Assembly: GCF_029815055.1 (NCBI RefSeq)
Contig: NZ_JAPPWA010000002.1
Span: 434,001 to 498,000 of the forward strand
Direction of reading: 5' to 3'
Source of the DNA: Ignatzschineria sp. RMDPL8A
GTDB taxonomy: Bacteria; Pseudomonadota; Gammaproteobacteria; Cardiobacteriales; Wohlfahrtiimonadaceae
DNA: 64,000 nt
Below are positions 1 through 9,155 of this stretch, one piece after another. The position numbers and the translations under genes were made by a program. Below the pieces are notes generated by a model, which had not been told where the DNA came from, searched no databases, and saw only the letters and a list, made by a program, of their open reading frames with translations. Position 1 is the stretch's first letter. The number at the start of each line of letters is the position of its first letter.

Positions 1-189
1 TGTTTTTGCGAAAATTGTGTGATCTTTTCCGAGGCCTGCATTAATGCCTGCGTGGAATTTAGTACCACGTTGACGAACAATGATAGAGCCTGCTGTTACG
101 AGTTCGCCACCAAAACGTTTCACTCCTAAACGTTTACTTTCCGAGTCGCGACCGTTACGGCTAGAACCAACACCTTTCTTCTGTGCCAT
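1..189 (-). CDS. rpmA: 50S ribosomal protein L27 (partial, 3' end outside window)
   Basis: Large-subunit protein L27, which reaches towards the peptidyl-transferase centre. The reverse strand reads [15 protein letters not shown] from the ATG at 189-187, then the conserved block RGTKFHAG and FAK. About 63 residues are present; the last 20 or so expected from the family (about 85 aa) lie beyond base 1. It follows rplU by 25 nt on the same strand, the usual rplU-rpmA pair. Confidence 0.97.
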   Translation of the reverse strand, partial: MAQKKGVGSSRNGRDSESKRLGVKRFGGELVTAGSIIVRQRGTKFHAGINAGLGKDHTIFAKT

Positions 190-214
190 AATTAAGTTCC
201 TTTTTTAATACTAG

Positions 215-529
215 TTATGCACTGATACCAGTGATTTGAATCTCGGTAAAGTGCTGACGATGACCTTGACGTTTACGATAATGTTTACGACGACGGAATT
301 TAACAATTTCGATTTTACGAGTACGACCTTGTTTTCTTACAGTAGCTGTAACTTTTGCGTTCTCAACAACAGGAGTACCCACGGTTACGTCGCCATTATT
401 GCTAACAAGTAAAACGTCTGAAAGCTCAACTGTTGAACCTTCTTCTGCGCCTTCGATTTTTTCAATACGGAGGATTTGACCTTCCGCAACGCGATATTGT
501 TTACCGCCTGTTCTTATAACTGCATACAT
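215..529 (-). CDS. rplU: 50S ribosomal protein L21
   Basis: Large-subunit 23S rRNA-binding protein of 104 residues, the normal family length. It starts [14 protein letters not shown], the conserved L21 N-terminus, and ends with the basic block [16 protein letters not shown]. An in-frame ATG six codons upstream (547) is rejected: the family begins at MYAV, and a GGAG motif lies 10 nt before the 529 start, inside the longer ORF. It is the first gene of rplU-rpmA, with a good promoter about 110 nt upstream. Confidence 0.97.
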   Translation of the reverse strand: MYAVIRTGGKQYRVAEGQILRIEKIEGAEEGSTVELSDVLLVSNNGDVTVGTPVVENAKVTATVRKQGRTRKIEIVKFRRRKHYRKRQGHRQHFTEIQITGISA

Positions 530-636
530 TTGCTGAATGCTCCGCATAAAATAATTTACAAAATGTGTGAAAACTGGCTATTGCTTTCTCTTCTTCAATA
601 GTCGCAATCATTATAATTGCCAATTTAAGAGGAACG

Positions 637-665
637 ATTCTAATGATTAAAATTTGATTAGTCAA
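637..665 (-). promoter_or_regulatory. sigma-70 promoter of rplU-rpmA
   Basis: Read on the minus strand: TTGACT (665-660), a 17-nt spacer, then TAGAAT (642-637). It leaves a leader of about 100 nt before the rplU start. Two mismatches in total to the consensus hexamers and ideal spacing make this the likely operon promoter. A second TATAAT-like element closer to the gene lacks a matching -35. Confidence 0.6.
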
Positions 666-834
666 GTTTTAACCAATTATTTTCCCCAATTAAAGAGAGA
701 GCAGAGAATAAAACTAACTATTCTTTGCAGGATTTAACCGTTTATAGCAAATGCCCATTTACCTATCAATCAATCCGTTATTCTCTTATAATATAGGAAC
801 AATTTCAAGTCTTATTTATATAAGGAGTATCGAG

Positions 835-1134
835 ATGATTTTATTACAAATGAATTTTGGCTATCCAAAAGAGGCGATGGGCGATGCTTTAACGGAAAAT
901 GGACGCGGACTTGCGGAAAGTATCAATCAAGAACCGGGCTTTATTTCCAAAGTGTGGATCGAGAATGCGGAGACGGAGGAGAGTGGCGGAATTTATATGT
1001 TCGATACGCTCGAAAATGCTCAAAATTACGCGAAAATGCATGTGGAGCGGGCAAAATCGATCGGCGCAACCAATATTGAGATTAAATATTTTAATGTGAA
1101 TGAACCGCTCTCAAAATTAAATCGCGGGATTTAA
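835..1134 (+). CDS. ydhR: YdhR-type monooxygenase-like protein
   Basis: A 99-residue protein of the YdhR family of small dimeric alpha+beta-barrel proteins (ABM-like fold, putative monooxygenases of unknown substrate). Visible family features are the start MILLQMNF, the segment PGFISKVWIENAETEESGG with the GGIY strand, and the helix ENAQNYAKMHVERAKSIG. The ATG at 835 is chosen because AAGGAG lies 9 nt upstream and the length matches E. coli YdhR (about 100 aa). The ORF remains open further upstream, but that part has no ribosome site. It is a single gene with its own terminator. The function is inferred from family resemblance only. Confidence 0.85.
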   Translation: MILLQMNFGYPKEAMGDALTENGRGLAESINQEPGFISKVWIENAETEESGGIYMFDTLENAQNYAKMHVERAKSIGATNIEIKYFNVNEPLSKLNRGI

Positions 1135-1152
1135 CAGAACAACGATATTGAT

Positions 1153-1177
1153 AAAAGCACCCGAAGGTGCTTTTTTT
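1153..1177 (+). terminator. rho-independent terminator after ydhR
   Basis: Stem AAAAGCACC / GGTGCTTTT around a CGAA loop, running into seven T. It lies 19 nt past the stop codon. Confidence 0.9.
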
Positions 1178-1262
1178 GTTGTCTTTTTTCTATATCTGCT
1201 TGATTTTAAATTAATATTTTGCGAGGGTGATAGGCGTTTTGATTTAAAAGAGAGGTGGGGTT

Positions 1263-1532
1263 ATGGTGAAAATAGATATTGAGGCGGGGTATATGATGGT
1301 ATCGCTGATGATCGCACTTGCGCTTCTTCTTTTTGCGGTACTGGGTTTTCAGCATTTTTATTTATCGAGCATCGAGTCGAAAGTGGTGCTTCGTAACGGA
1401 CATCTCAAATCACTGTGTAATTACAATGTTCAAGCTCTTTCTCAGTATCGCAGTTTTCAAAAAACACGGAAGGCGTCGCGTGTTAATGCTGGTAAGCTCA
1501 CAGAGAAATGCATTGAGCGAATTTCTCAATGA
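1263..1532 (+). CDS. PilV-like minor type IV pilin
   Basis: A short (89 aa) prepilin-like protein. It has a short leader ending in Gly9, then a hydrophobic helix YMMVSLMIALALLLFAVLG (10-28) as in PilV-type minor pilins. After cleavage the fifth residue is Ser, not the Glu that major and most minor pilins carry. The rest is short and basic with cysteines at about 57 and 83, and no PilV globular domain is recognisable. GAGG lies shortly before the ATG. The stop overlaps the next start by 4 nt (ATGA), so translation is probably coupled. It is expected in the inner membrane as part of the initiation complex of a type IV pilus. The identification rests on signature and gene order, not on close similarity. 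Confidence 0.6.
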   Translation: MVKIDIEAGYMMVSLMIALALLLFAVLGFQHFYLSSIESKVVLRNGHLKSLCNYNVQALSQYRSFQKTRKASRVNAGKLTEKCIERISQ

Positions 1533-2602
1533 GGGGGTTATATCGATCTCGTGGCGCCTCACCACTTCAATTAATGATTAGTTTGGCGATTGGGTTGTCG
1601 TTAATTGCCTCCGGATTTCACTATTACAGCGCAATGCTTGTACGGATTCATCAGGATCAAGACCAGATTGAGCTCGTCAATCAATTTGATATGGCAGAAA
1701 TTTTGTTAAGAGATGCCTTTGAGCGAACGGATTATGGTGGTGATGTTGGTGAAATTGTCATTGGTGAAAATATTTCGGCATTTGAAATTAATCTTTTGCG
1801 TTATCCGATTCACTGGTATCGCTTTGAGGATCACTCTTCTGATCGGTTGTCTGATCAATCTCAGGATCAATCCTTACAAGACGGGAATCGAAATACAGGT
1901 GGATTAAGGTTAGCTCGTTCAAATCATGAAAAATCAGAGTATTACATCGGCGGTGTGCGATACGTTGCGCGTGAGAGTGATCTGCTCATTACGACAGAAA
2001 AGATTTCGCTTGGTTATTGGCGGCCCTCTGATGAGGTGTCTCTTTCGGAAGTATTGCAAAGTGCGATCGAGCGAGCGCAAATTGTGTCGGGAAAATATCC
2101 ACCTCTGTTGTGGGCAACGAATGGCGAAACGGGAGTTCTGTTTAAGGTAGGTCTACAGAATAAAGAGGCTTTAGGCATTGCATCAGCAGATCTACGGCAA
2201 ATTAAAGCGCTATCGGCAACGACTCTAAAAGGGAGTGCTACACCCATTTTCCTCTATCAGCTCCAATCAAAGCAGTTTTATACATTAAAAGAACGAGGCG
2301 AGCACGCGTTTGTGATCGATGGGTTTGATGGGCAGGCGTTTATCCGGATTCCAAATATGATTCGTTTTCGGCTTGCTGTCTTTAATAAGAATACTCGGCG
2401 TTGGGAATATGATTGGGATCTAGATGAAACAAATTCTGCGCTGATTTCGGTTGAGCTTATCGGTGGTGTAGGGGAGTGGAAATCCTCAGACGTTGAGTTT
2501 TTATACCGTGAATCTGCTGAGGTTGAGATGATAACGGAAATTAATCACCATCCAAAGTGGGTTGATGCACGCCGTCTGCTTTTCTATCTGGGTGAATCAT
2601 GA
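1529..2602 (+). CDS. PilW-like minor type IV pilin
   Basis: A 357-residue protein with a class III prepilin-type N-terminus: leader MRGLYRSRG, then ASPLQLMISLAIGLSLIASG, which aligns with the PilW signature FSLIELMxALxIG. The residue at mature position 5 is Gln instead of Glu. The length agrees with PilW proteins, which are long for minor pilins. The C-terminal part has the PilW-like alternation of strands, but no catalytic residues are expected. It overlaps both neighbours by 4 nt, so the three genes form one translational unit. PilW primes pilus assembly in other gammaproteobacteria; the same role is inferred here. Confidence 0.7.
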   Translation: MRGLYRSRGASPLQLMISLAIGLSLIASGFHYYSAMLVRIHQDQDQIELVNQFDMAEILLRDAFERTDYGGDVGEIVIGENISAFEINLLRYPIHWYRFEDHSSDRLSDQSQDQSLQDGNRNTGGLRLARSNHEKSEYYIGGVRYVARESDLLITTEKISLGYWRPSDEVSLSEVLQSAIERAQIVSGKYPPLLWATNGETGVLFKVGLQNKEALGIASADLRQIKALSATTLKGSATPIFLYQLQSKQFYTLKERGEHAFVIDGFDGQAFIRIPNMIRFRLAVFNKNTRRWEYDWDLDETNSALISVELIGGVGEWKSSDVEFLYRESAEVEMITEINHHPKWVDARRLLFYLGES

Positions 2603-3762
2603 ATAGGCGCTCTATAAGATTCAAAAACCGAGGCGTCGTACTAATTAGTATGCTCGGGATTTTATTGCTACTTTCGATTTTGGGTGGCTACTATGCCTGG
2701 AAAATAAATGGCGCGCTTCGTCTGCACAATTTAATAGAGATCGATAAAGCCAGCGCAATAGCGTTTACCGATCGTCTTCGGGAGCGCGGGGTTCAATTAG
2801 AGAAAGCGATTAAAACCTGTCGTAACGCGCTCTGTCATTTGGAGGAAAGGATTCAAGGCGATATTAAAGTTGGTTGGAGAGAGATGGTCTATGCCGATCG
2901 TTTTGATCAAACGTTTTCAAGCCAAATAAAAAAGCAGATGATGGAAAACGGGCAGCAATATTTGGTGACTTATTATTATGACGCACCTATGGAATCCTCT
3001 TATTTTGAATTGTGGGGATTGGATGAAATTGAGCGACGTTTTGCATATCTCTCCATTAAGATGGTTGATGGTTTCGATAACCGAGTATTGCATGGCGGGC
3101 GTTATTATCAATTGAGTATTGAAGAGAGTTCGATTGTGATTGAGTCAGAGGGTGAAAAGTATAGGGTGGAGCCTCCAAGCGAACTGTTTTTAAATGATAG
3201 GAAAGAGGTAATCGCAACTGCACTATCGGAAAATGCTTATTATCTTTATTTAAGAGATGGAAATATTTGGTCGATCGATTTAGAAGGATTGATTGCATCG
3301 AAAAGGGCGAATTTAACTTGGATTACCCGTTTCGCGGTTGACGATGCGTCGGGTGGAGAGAGTTCTCGTTTTGTCCTACAAAAGATTGGGTCGATGCTAC
3401 ATCTATATAAGATAGATAAGTCATCCGGTGTGGTACAAAAAAGTGCGTTTGATCTATATAGTGGGCGCCGTTATATCGAGCGCAAATGGATCGATATTGA
3501 GTTGTCAGGTGATGAGGTTTTGGAGGGTGAAGAGGCGTTTGCATGGGGAGTTGCATTTACGGAAAAAGGTAAGTCCGTAATGATTGAAAAATTTGTTCAG
3601 CATTCCTTGGGAATTACGCTAAAATTAAAGGGTGAAGATCGATGTTTAGACATTCGCGCTGATGGACGAGTTCAGACGATTAAGAATGAAATTGAAAGTT
3701 GTGTTTTGGAATTTAGTCAGAATTTAGAGAGCCGGTTCCAATTACATCGATTGGAAGGGTAG
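2599..3762 (+). CDS. PilX-like minor pilin with long C-terminal region
   Basis: A 387-residue protein starting MNRRSIRFKNRG then VVLISMLGILLLLSILGGYYA, the PilX-type N-terminus. PilX proteins normally lack Glu5, and Ser is found here. PilX is usually near 170-200 aa; this one has about 200 extra residues after the pilin part. That part (about 190-345) is rich in short aromatic strands such as YYLYLRDGNIWSIDLEG and looks propeller-like, but no family can be named from reading. It is third in the coupled pil set. No pilY1 or pilE homologue follows; fdhD comes next after 42 nt. Confidence 0.6.
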   Translation: MNRRSIRFKNRGVVLISMLGILLLLSILGGYYAWKINGALRLHNLIEIDKASAIAFTDRLRERGVQLEKAIKTCRNALCHLEERIQGDIKVGWREMVYADRFDQTFSSQIKKQMMENGQQYLVTYYYDAPMESSYFELWGLDEIERRFAYLSIKMVDGFDNRVLHGGRYYQLSIEESSIVIESEGEKYRVEPPSELFLNDRKEVIATALSENAYYLYLRDGNIWSIDLEGLIASKRANLTWITRFAVDDASGGESSRFVLQKIGSMLHLYKIDKSSGVVQKSAFDLYSGRRYIERKWIDIELSGDEVLEGEEAFAWGVAFTEKGKSVMIEKFVQHSLGITLKLKGEDRCLDIRADGRVQTIKNEIESCVLEFSQNLESRFQLHRLEG

Positions 3763-3804
3763 TGCAGTATTAAATATAGAAATATAGAGGGAATAAGAGT
3801 TCAG

Positions 3805-4590
3805 ATGTCAGATCTTCCGAGTTATAAAGCGGTGAGTGTGACGCGTTATCGGGGTGAAAGCGAGTTTGTTGAGGATGATTTTTTGCTCAATGAGAAGCCG
3901 GTATCGATCGTTTATAACGGCTATCCGCATGTGGTGATTATGTGTACGCCGAAGGATTTGGAAGATTTTATATACGGCTTTAGTTTTACCGAAGGGATTG
4001 TGAATCGAGCGGAAGAGATTCTCTCCATTCACCTTGATCTGCGGGAGAATGGCGTAGTAGCAGAAGTGGAAATTTTGCCTGAGTGCATGATTCGGCTCGA
4101 ATCGCGTAAGCGTCAAATGAGTGCGCGTACGGGGTGCGGGATTTGTGGGCTCGATTCCCTTGATCAGGTGGTGCGCCCGCTCAAGAAAATTGAGACACAA
4201 AGTGAGGTTGAGATAAGTGCGATTAATGAGGCGCTTAAAGTGGCGTCTGATTATCAAGCGCTCAATCAGAAAACCGGAGGCGCGCACGGTGCGTTTCTTT
4301 GTGATAGAATGGGTCAAATTCTTTTAGTCCGAGAGGATGTTGGGCGGCACGTTGCGATGGATAAATTGATCGGTGCGCTCATTCGTGCAGGGATTCCCAC
4401 GCACGATAAATTTTGTTTGATCACCTCTCGCGCAAGTTTTGAGATGGTTCAAAAAGCAATTTGCGCAAAATTTAATCTTCTAGTGGCGATCTCCGCGCCC
4501 ACATTAATGGCTGTTAATTTGGCAAAAGAGCATCAAATTAAGCTCGCCGCTTTCTCAAGAGTCAATAAAATAAATGTTTATTCTTCTTGA
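3805..4590 (+). CDS. fdhD: formate dehydrogenase accessory sulfurtransferase FdhD
   Basis: FdhD moves sulfur from IscS to the molybdenum cofactor and is needed for active formate dehydrogenase. The protein is 261 aa, close to the family norm. Seen: the substrate-binding start LLNEKPVSIVYNGYPHVVIMCTPKD, the motif TGCGICG with the two active cysteines (111 and 114), and the C-terminal blocks GGAHGAFLCD, REDVGRHVAMDKLIG and ITSRASFEMVQKA. No formate dehydrogenase genes lie in the window, so its partner is elsewhere. Formate may be relevant if the hydrolase at 31250 acts on an aldehyde-type ring-fission product, but this is only a thought. Its stop codon overlaps the -35 of the rpsL promoter. Confidence 0.95.
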   Translation: MSDLPSYKAVSVTRYRGESEFVEDDFLLNEKPVSIVYNGYPHVVIMCTPKDLEDFIYGFSFTEGIVNRAEEILSIHLDLRENGVVAEVEILPECMIRLESRKRQMSARTGCGICGLDSLDQVVRPLKKIETQSEVEISAINEALKVASDYQALNQKTGGAHGAFLCDRMGQILLVREDVGRHVAMDKLIGALIRAGIPTHDKFCLITSRASFEMVQKAICAKFNLLVAISAPTLMAVNLAKEHQIKLAAFSRVNKINVYSS

Positions 4591-4615
4591 CATAGCAGTG
4601 AACTCTTTATAAAAT
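4587..4615 (+). promoter_or_regulatory. promoter of the str operon (rpsL)
   Basis: TTGACA (4587-4592), a 17-nt spacer and TAAAAT (4610-4615). The -35 is a perfect consensus and overlaps the fdhD stop codon. Transcription is predicted to begin near 4622, at the foot of a hairpin. Confidence 0.75.
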
Positions 4616-4621
4616 TTCATC

Positions 4622-4652
4622 TCTTTGGGAGTATGCCCAAAGAATTTTATTT
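4622..4652 (+). terminator. hairpin with T-rich tail between fdhD and rpsL
   Basis: TCTTTGGG (4622-4629) pairs with CCCAAAGA (4636-4643) around AGTATG, followed by a T-rich stretch (ATTTTATTTTT). It can terminate fdhD transcripts. Because the rpsL promoter start is predicted at the same position, it may instead form the 5' end of the str mRNA. Confidence 0.55.
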
Positions 4653-4688
4653 TTAATAAATTATTGTTTTAGCAAGGATTTAGATTTA

Positions 4689-5060
4689 ATGGTAACAGTT
4701 AATCAATTGGTTCGCCGTCCGCGCAGATCAAAAACTGATAAATCTGACGTTCCAGCGCTTGAGGGTTCACCTCAACGTCGTGGAGTTTGTACTCGGGTTT
4801 ATACAGCGACACCTAAAAAGCCTAACTCTGCTATGCGTAAAGTTTGTCGTGTAAGATTGACAAACGGTTATGAAGTATCTAGCTACATCGGTGGTGAAGG
4901 TCATAACTTACAAGAGCACAGTGTGGTATTGGTTCGCGGCGGTAGAGTGAAAGACCTTCCAGGGGTTCGTTATCACGTTGTACGCGGTGCATTAGACGCG
5001 CAAGGTGTTGATAAACGTCGTCAAGGTCGTTCGAAATATGGTGCTAAGAGACCTCGTTAA
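4689..5060 (+). CDS. rpsL: 30S ribosomal protein S12
   Basis: Decoding-centre protein of 123 residues. The loop TPKKPNSA carries the two lysines (43 and 44 counting Met) that change in streptomycin resistance; both are wild type here. [13 protein letters not shown] is also intact. First gene of the str set rpsL-rpsG-fusA, preceded by AAGGATT. Confidence 0.98.
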   Translation: MVTVNQLVRRPRRSKTDKSDVPALEGSPQRRGVCTRVYTATPKKPNSAMRKVCRVRLTNGYEVSSYIGGEGHNLQEHSVVLVRGGRVKDLPGVRYHVVRGALDAQGVDKRRQGRSKYGAKRPR

Positions 5061-5097
5061 TAGGTTTTTTGGTATTTTTGGATTTAGTATTTATTGA

Positions 5098-5577
<480 letters not shown>

Positions 5578-5615
5578 GATTGTTACATTAGCTAACAGAC
5601 ACTTGCTGTTTATAT

Positions 5616-5646
5616 ATGCGGTTACTCAAACTTTGGGTTACCGCAT
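5616..5646 (+). other. long hairpin between rpsG and fusA
   Basis: ATGCGGTTACTCAAA (5616-5630) can pair with TTTGGGTTACCGCAT (5632-5646) with one T-T mismatch and one G-U pair. It is not followed by a clean T run, so it looks more like an RNA-processing, pausing or protein-binding site than a terminator. Confidence 0.6.
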
Positions 5647-5692
5647 TTATTGCTTTAAGAAAATTATAATTTTGTAAAGAGAAGGATTTATT

Positions 5693-7792
5693 ATGGCTCG
5701 AACTATGCCTATTGAGCGTTATCGTAATATCGGTATTAGCGCACACATTGACGCAGGTAAAACGACGACGTCAGAGCGTATTCTGTATTACACAGGTAGA
5801 AGTCATCGTATCGGGGAAACTCACGATGGTACCGCAACAATGGACTGGATGAAACAAGAGCAAGATCGTGGTATCACTATCACATCTGCTGCAACTACAT
5901 GTTCATGGAGTGGAATGAAGCAACAATTCCCTGAGCATCGCATCAACTTAATTGACACTCCAGGTCACGTTGACTTCACAATCGAAGTTGAGCGTTCTAT
6001 GCGTGTTCTTGACGGTGCGGTAATGGTTTACTGTTCAGTAGGTGGTGTTCAACCTCAGTCAGAGACTGTATGGCGTCAAGCTAACAAGTATGAAGTTCCA
6101 CGTATCGCGTTCATCAACAAAATGGACCGTACTGGTGCTAACTTCCTACGCGTTGTTGAGCAAATGAAAGACCGTTTACGTGCAAACGCTGTACCTATTC
6201 AGCTTCCAATCGGTGCTGAAGACGAGTTCGAAGGTGTGATCGACTTAGTAACAATGAAAGCGATCTACTGGGACGAAGCGTCAATGGGTATGAAGTTTGA
6301 AGAGCGTGATATTCCTGAAGCGCTTTTAGCAGACGCAGAAAACTATCGTTCACAAATGGTAGAAGCTGCAGCTGAAGCATCAGAAGAGTTAATGGAAAAA
6401 TACCTTGAAGAGGGTGAACTTTCAGTAGATGATATTCGTCGCGGTATCCGTGTGCGTACACTTGCCTCTGAAATCGTTCCAGTAACCTGTGGTACAGCGT
6501 TCAAAAACAAAGGTGTTCAAGCACTTCTTGATGACGTAATCTACTATCTTCCTTCTCCTACAGAAGTAAAAGACATTGCGGGTGAATTGCCTGACGGTGA
6601 GCGTGGTGTGCGTATTTCTTCAGACGAAGAGCCATTTTCAGCGCTAGCGTTCAAATTAGCGAACGACCCATTTGTTGGTAACTTAACTTTCGTGCGTGTT
6701 TACTCAGGCGTGATCAAATCAGGTGATTTTGTTTATAACCCGGTTAAAGATCGCCGTGAGCGCGTTGGTCGTTTACTTCAAATGCACTCAAACTCACGTA
6801 GCGAGATTGATGAGATCCGTGCAGGTGATATCGCAGCGATGGTAGGTCTTAAAGACGTTACTACGGGTGATACTCTTTGTGATCAACAAAACATCATCAC
6901 GCTTGAGCGTATGGAGTTCCCTGAGCCAGTAATCTTTGTTGCAATCGAGCCAAAAACAAAAGCTGACCAAGAAAAAATGGGTATGGCTTTAGGTCGATTA
7001 GCGCAAGAAGACCCTTCATTCCGTGTTCGCACAGATGAAGAATCAGGACAAACAATCATCGGTGGTATGGGTGAGCTTCACTTAGAAATCATCGTTGATC
7101 GTCTTAAAGAAGAGTTCAAAGTTGAATGTGCTGTAGGTGCGCCGCAAGTTGCTTACCGTGAAACTATCACCAAATCTGTCGAAGTTGAAGGTAAATTCGT
7201 TCGTCAGTCAGGTGGTCGCGGTCAGTTCGGTCACGTATGGTTACGTTTAGAGCCAAGAGAGCCAGGTGAAGGATACGAGTTCGTTAACGAAATCGTTGGT
7301 GGTGCTGTTCCTCGTGAATACATCCCAGCTGTTGACGCGGGTATCAAAGAGCAAATGGCAAACGGTGTTATCGCGGGCTACCCAGTAGAAGACGTGAAAG
7401 TAACACTTTACGATGGTTCTTACCACGAAGTTGACTCAAGTGAAATGGCGTTCAAAATCGCAGGTTCTATGGGTTTCAAAGCAGGTGCTGCCAAAGCGGG
7501 TCCTGTATTACTTGAGCCGGTTATGCTTGTTGAAGTTGAAACACCTGAAGATTACATGGGTGACGTTATGGGTGATCTTAACCGTCGTCGCGGTAGTCTT
7601 CAAGGTATCGAAGATGCGTATGGTTCTAAGCTCATCAAAGCGGAAGTTCCATTATCTGAAATGTTCAAATATTCGAACTCACTTCGTTCAGCAACTCAAG
7701 GTCGTGCGACCTACTCGATGGAGTTCTTAAAATATCAAGAAACTCCGAAAAACGTTGCTGATGAAATCATCGCTCGTAACAAAGGCGAGTAA
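5693..7792 (+). CDS. fusA: elongation factor G
   Basis: Translocation GTPase, 699 residues. G-domain motifs are visible: P-loop [10 protein letters not shown] (17-26), DTPGH and NKMD, then domain IV with [12 protein letters not shown] and the C-terminal EF-G block. GAGAAGG precedes the ATG. No second fusA is seen in the window. It lies between rpsG and tuf, with a terminator-like hairpin directly downstream. Confidence 0.98.
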   Translation: MARTMPIERYRNIGISAHIDAGKTTTSERILYYTGRSHRIGETHDGTATMDWMKQEQDRGITITSAATTCSWSGMKQQFPEHRINLIDTPGHVDFTIEVERSMRVLDGAVMVYCSVGGVQPQSETVWRQANKYEVPRIAFINKMDRTGANFLRVVEQMKDRLRANAVPIQLPIGAEDEFEGVIDLVTMKAIYWDEASMGMKFEERDIPEALLADAENYRSQMVEAAAEASEELMEKYLEEGELSVDDIRRGIRVRTLASEIVPVTCGTAFKNKGVQALLDDVIYYLPSPTEVKDIAGELPDGERGVRISSDEEPFSALAFKLANDPFVGNLTFVRVYSGVIKSGDFVYNPVKDRRERVGRLLQMHSNSRSEIDEIRAGDIAAMVGLKDVTTGDTLCDQQNIITLERMEFPEPVIFVAIEPKTKADQEKMGMALGRLAQEDPSFRVRTDEESGQTIIGGMGELHLEIIVDRLKEEFKVECAVGAPQVAYRETITKSVEVEGKFVRQSGGRGQFGHVWLRLEPREPGEGYEFVNEIVGGAVPREYIPAVDAGIKEQMANGVIAGYPVEDVKVTLYDGSYHEVDSSEMAFKIAGSMGFKAGAAKAGPVLLEPVMLVEVETPEDYMGDVMGDLNRRRGSLQGIEDAYGSKLIKAEVPLSEMFKYSNSLRSATQGRATYSMEFLKYQETPKNVADEIIARNKGE

Positions 7793-7831
7793 TTAAATCC
7801 TTAATTACTAACGCTGTAAAATAAATTATAT

Positions 7832-7859
7832 TTGCAAAATCTAAAACAAGCACTATAAT
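7832..7859 (+). promoter_or_regulatory. promoter of the tuf-rpsJ-S10 block
   Basis: TTGCAA (7832-7837), a 16-nt spacer and a perfect TATAAT (7854-7859). The -10 lies inside the terminator-like hairpin that closes the fusA transcript, so one short sequence both ends one unit and starts the next. Confidence 0.7.
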
Positions 7860-7875
7860 GTAGTGCTTGTTTTTA
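7843..7875 (+). terminator. rho-independent terminator after fusA
   Basis: Perfect 13-bp stem AAAACAAGCACTA / TAGTGCTTGTTTT with loop TAATG, ending in T. The symmetric A and T flanks make it able to work in both directions. Confidence 0.75.
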
Positions 7876-7886
7876 GCTCTTTAACA
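7876..7886 (+). promoter_or_regulatory. boxA antitermination element before tuf
   Basis: GCTCTTTAACA followed by ATTT is identical to the boxA core of E. coli rRNA leaders, which binds NusB and NusE (ribosomal protein S10). It lies about 10 nt after the predicted transcription start and 15 nt before the tuf start codon. rpsJ, encoding S10, is the next gene after tuf. Confidence 0.65.
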
Positions 7887-7901
7887 ATTTGGGGTATTAA
7901 A

Positions 7902-9092
7902 ATGTCAAAGGAAACTTTTAGTCGTAATAAACCACACGTAAACGTGGGTACAATTGGTCACGTTGACCATGGTAAAACTACCTTAACTGCTGCATTAACG
8001 AAAGTTGGTGCTGAAGAATACGGTGGAGATATCCGTGCGTACGATCAAATCGATAACGCACCAGAAGAGAGAGAGCGTGGTATCACAATCTCAACTTCAC
8101 ACGTTGAATATGAATCACCTAATCGCCACTACGCACACGTAGACTGCCCAGGACACGCTGACTATGTTAAAAACATGATCACTGGTGCTGCGCAAATGGA
8201 CGGAGCGATTCTCGTATGTTCAGCTGCAGATGGTCCTATGCCACAAACTCGTGAGCACATCTTATTATCACGCCAAGTAGGTGTTCCATATATTCTTGTT
8301 TTCTTAAACAAAGCAGATATGGTTGATGATGCTGAGTTGATCGAACTTGTTGAGATGGAAGTTCGTGATCTTCTTAACGAATATGATTTCCCTGGCGATG
8401 ATACTCCAGTAATTGTAGGTTCTGCACTTAAAGCGATCGAAGGCGACCAGTCTGAAATCGGTGTACCTGCAATCAAAAAACTTATCGAATCATTAGACGC
8501 ATGGATTCCAGAGCCAGTGCGTGAAATCGATAAACCTTTCCTTATGCCTATCGAAGACGTGTTCTCAATCTCAGGTCGTGGTACAGTTGTAACCGGTCGT
8601 ATTGAAACAGGTATTCTTAAAGCAGGTGAAGAAGTTGAGATCGTTGGTATCCGCGATACTCAAAAATCAACCTGTACAGGTGTTGAAATGTTCCGTAAAC
8701 TTCTTGATGAAGGTCGCGCAGGAGATAACGTTGGTGTTCTTCTTCGTGGTACTCGTCGTGAAGATGTTGAGCGCGGACAAGTTCTTGCTAAACCCGGCAC
8801 AATCACTCCCCATACACAATTTGAAGCAGAAGTTTACGTCCTTTCTAAAGACGAAGGTGGCCGTCATACTCCGTTCTTCAAAGGTTATCGTCCACAATTC
8901 TATTTCCGTACAACTGACGTAACAGGTGCTTGTGAGCTTCCTGAAGGCGTTGAGATGGTAATGCCTGGTGATAACATTAAAATGGTTGTTGAGTTAATCA
9001 ACCCAATCGCAATGGCAGAAGGTTTACGCTTCGCAATCCGTGAAGGTGGCCGTACTGTTGGTGCTGGTGTTGTTGCTAAGGTAATTAAATAA
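7902..9092 (+). CDS. tuf: elongation factor Tu
   Basis: Aminoacyl-tRNA carrier GTPase, 396 residues from [10 protein letters not shown]. The start at 7902 is fixed by homology; an ORF extension to 7863 reads through the hairpin and boxA and is rejected. Motifs: GHVDHGKTT (19-27), DCPGH (81-85) and NKAD (136-139). Only one tuf copy is present here; many gammaproteobacteria have a second near the rpoBC tRNA genes, outside this window. GGGG lies 9 nt before the ATG. Confidence 0.98.
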   Translation: MSKETFSRNKPHVNVGTIGHVDHGKTTLTAALTKVGAEEYGGDIRAYDQIDNAPEERERGITISTSHVEYESPNRHYAHVDCPGHADYVKNMITGAAQMDGAILVCSAADGPMPQTREHILLSRQVGVPYILVFLNKADMVDDAELIELVEMEVRDLLNEYDFPGDDTPVIVGSALKAIEGDQSEIGVPAIKKLIESLDAWIPEPVREIDKPFLMPIEDVFSISGRGTVVTGRIETGILKAGEEVEIVGIRDTQKSTCTGVEMFRKLLDEGRAGDNVGVLLRGTRREDVERGQVLAKPGTITPHTQFEAEVYVLSKDEGGRHTPFFKGYRPQFYFRTTDVTGACELPEGVEMVMPGDNIKMVVELINPIAMAEGLRFAIREGGRTVGAGVVAKVIK

Positions 9093-9106
9093 GTTTATTT
9101 CCTTCA

Positions 9107-9130
9107 GAGCATCCCGATAGTGGGGTGCTC
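9107..9130 (+). other. hairpin between tuf and rpsJ
   Basis: GAGCATCCC pairs with GGGGTGCTC (one G-U) around GATAGT. The tail TCGATTTTC is only partly T-rich, so this is more likely an attenuator or processing site than a full terminator. Confidence 0.5.
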
Positions 9131-9155
9131 TCGATTTTCAAGAAATGAGAGAAGT

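Noticed and set aside
3808-4317. 169-residue ORF opposite fdhD
   Set aside because: Lies entirely inside the clear fdhD gene on the other strand, with odd composition (His/Arg/Asn-rich) and no ribosome site; a shadow ORF.
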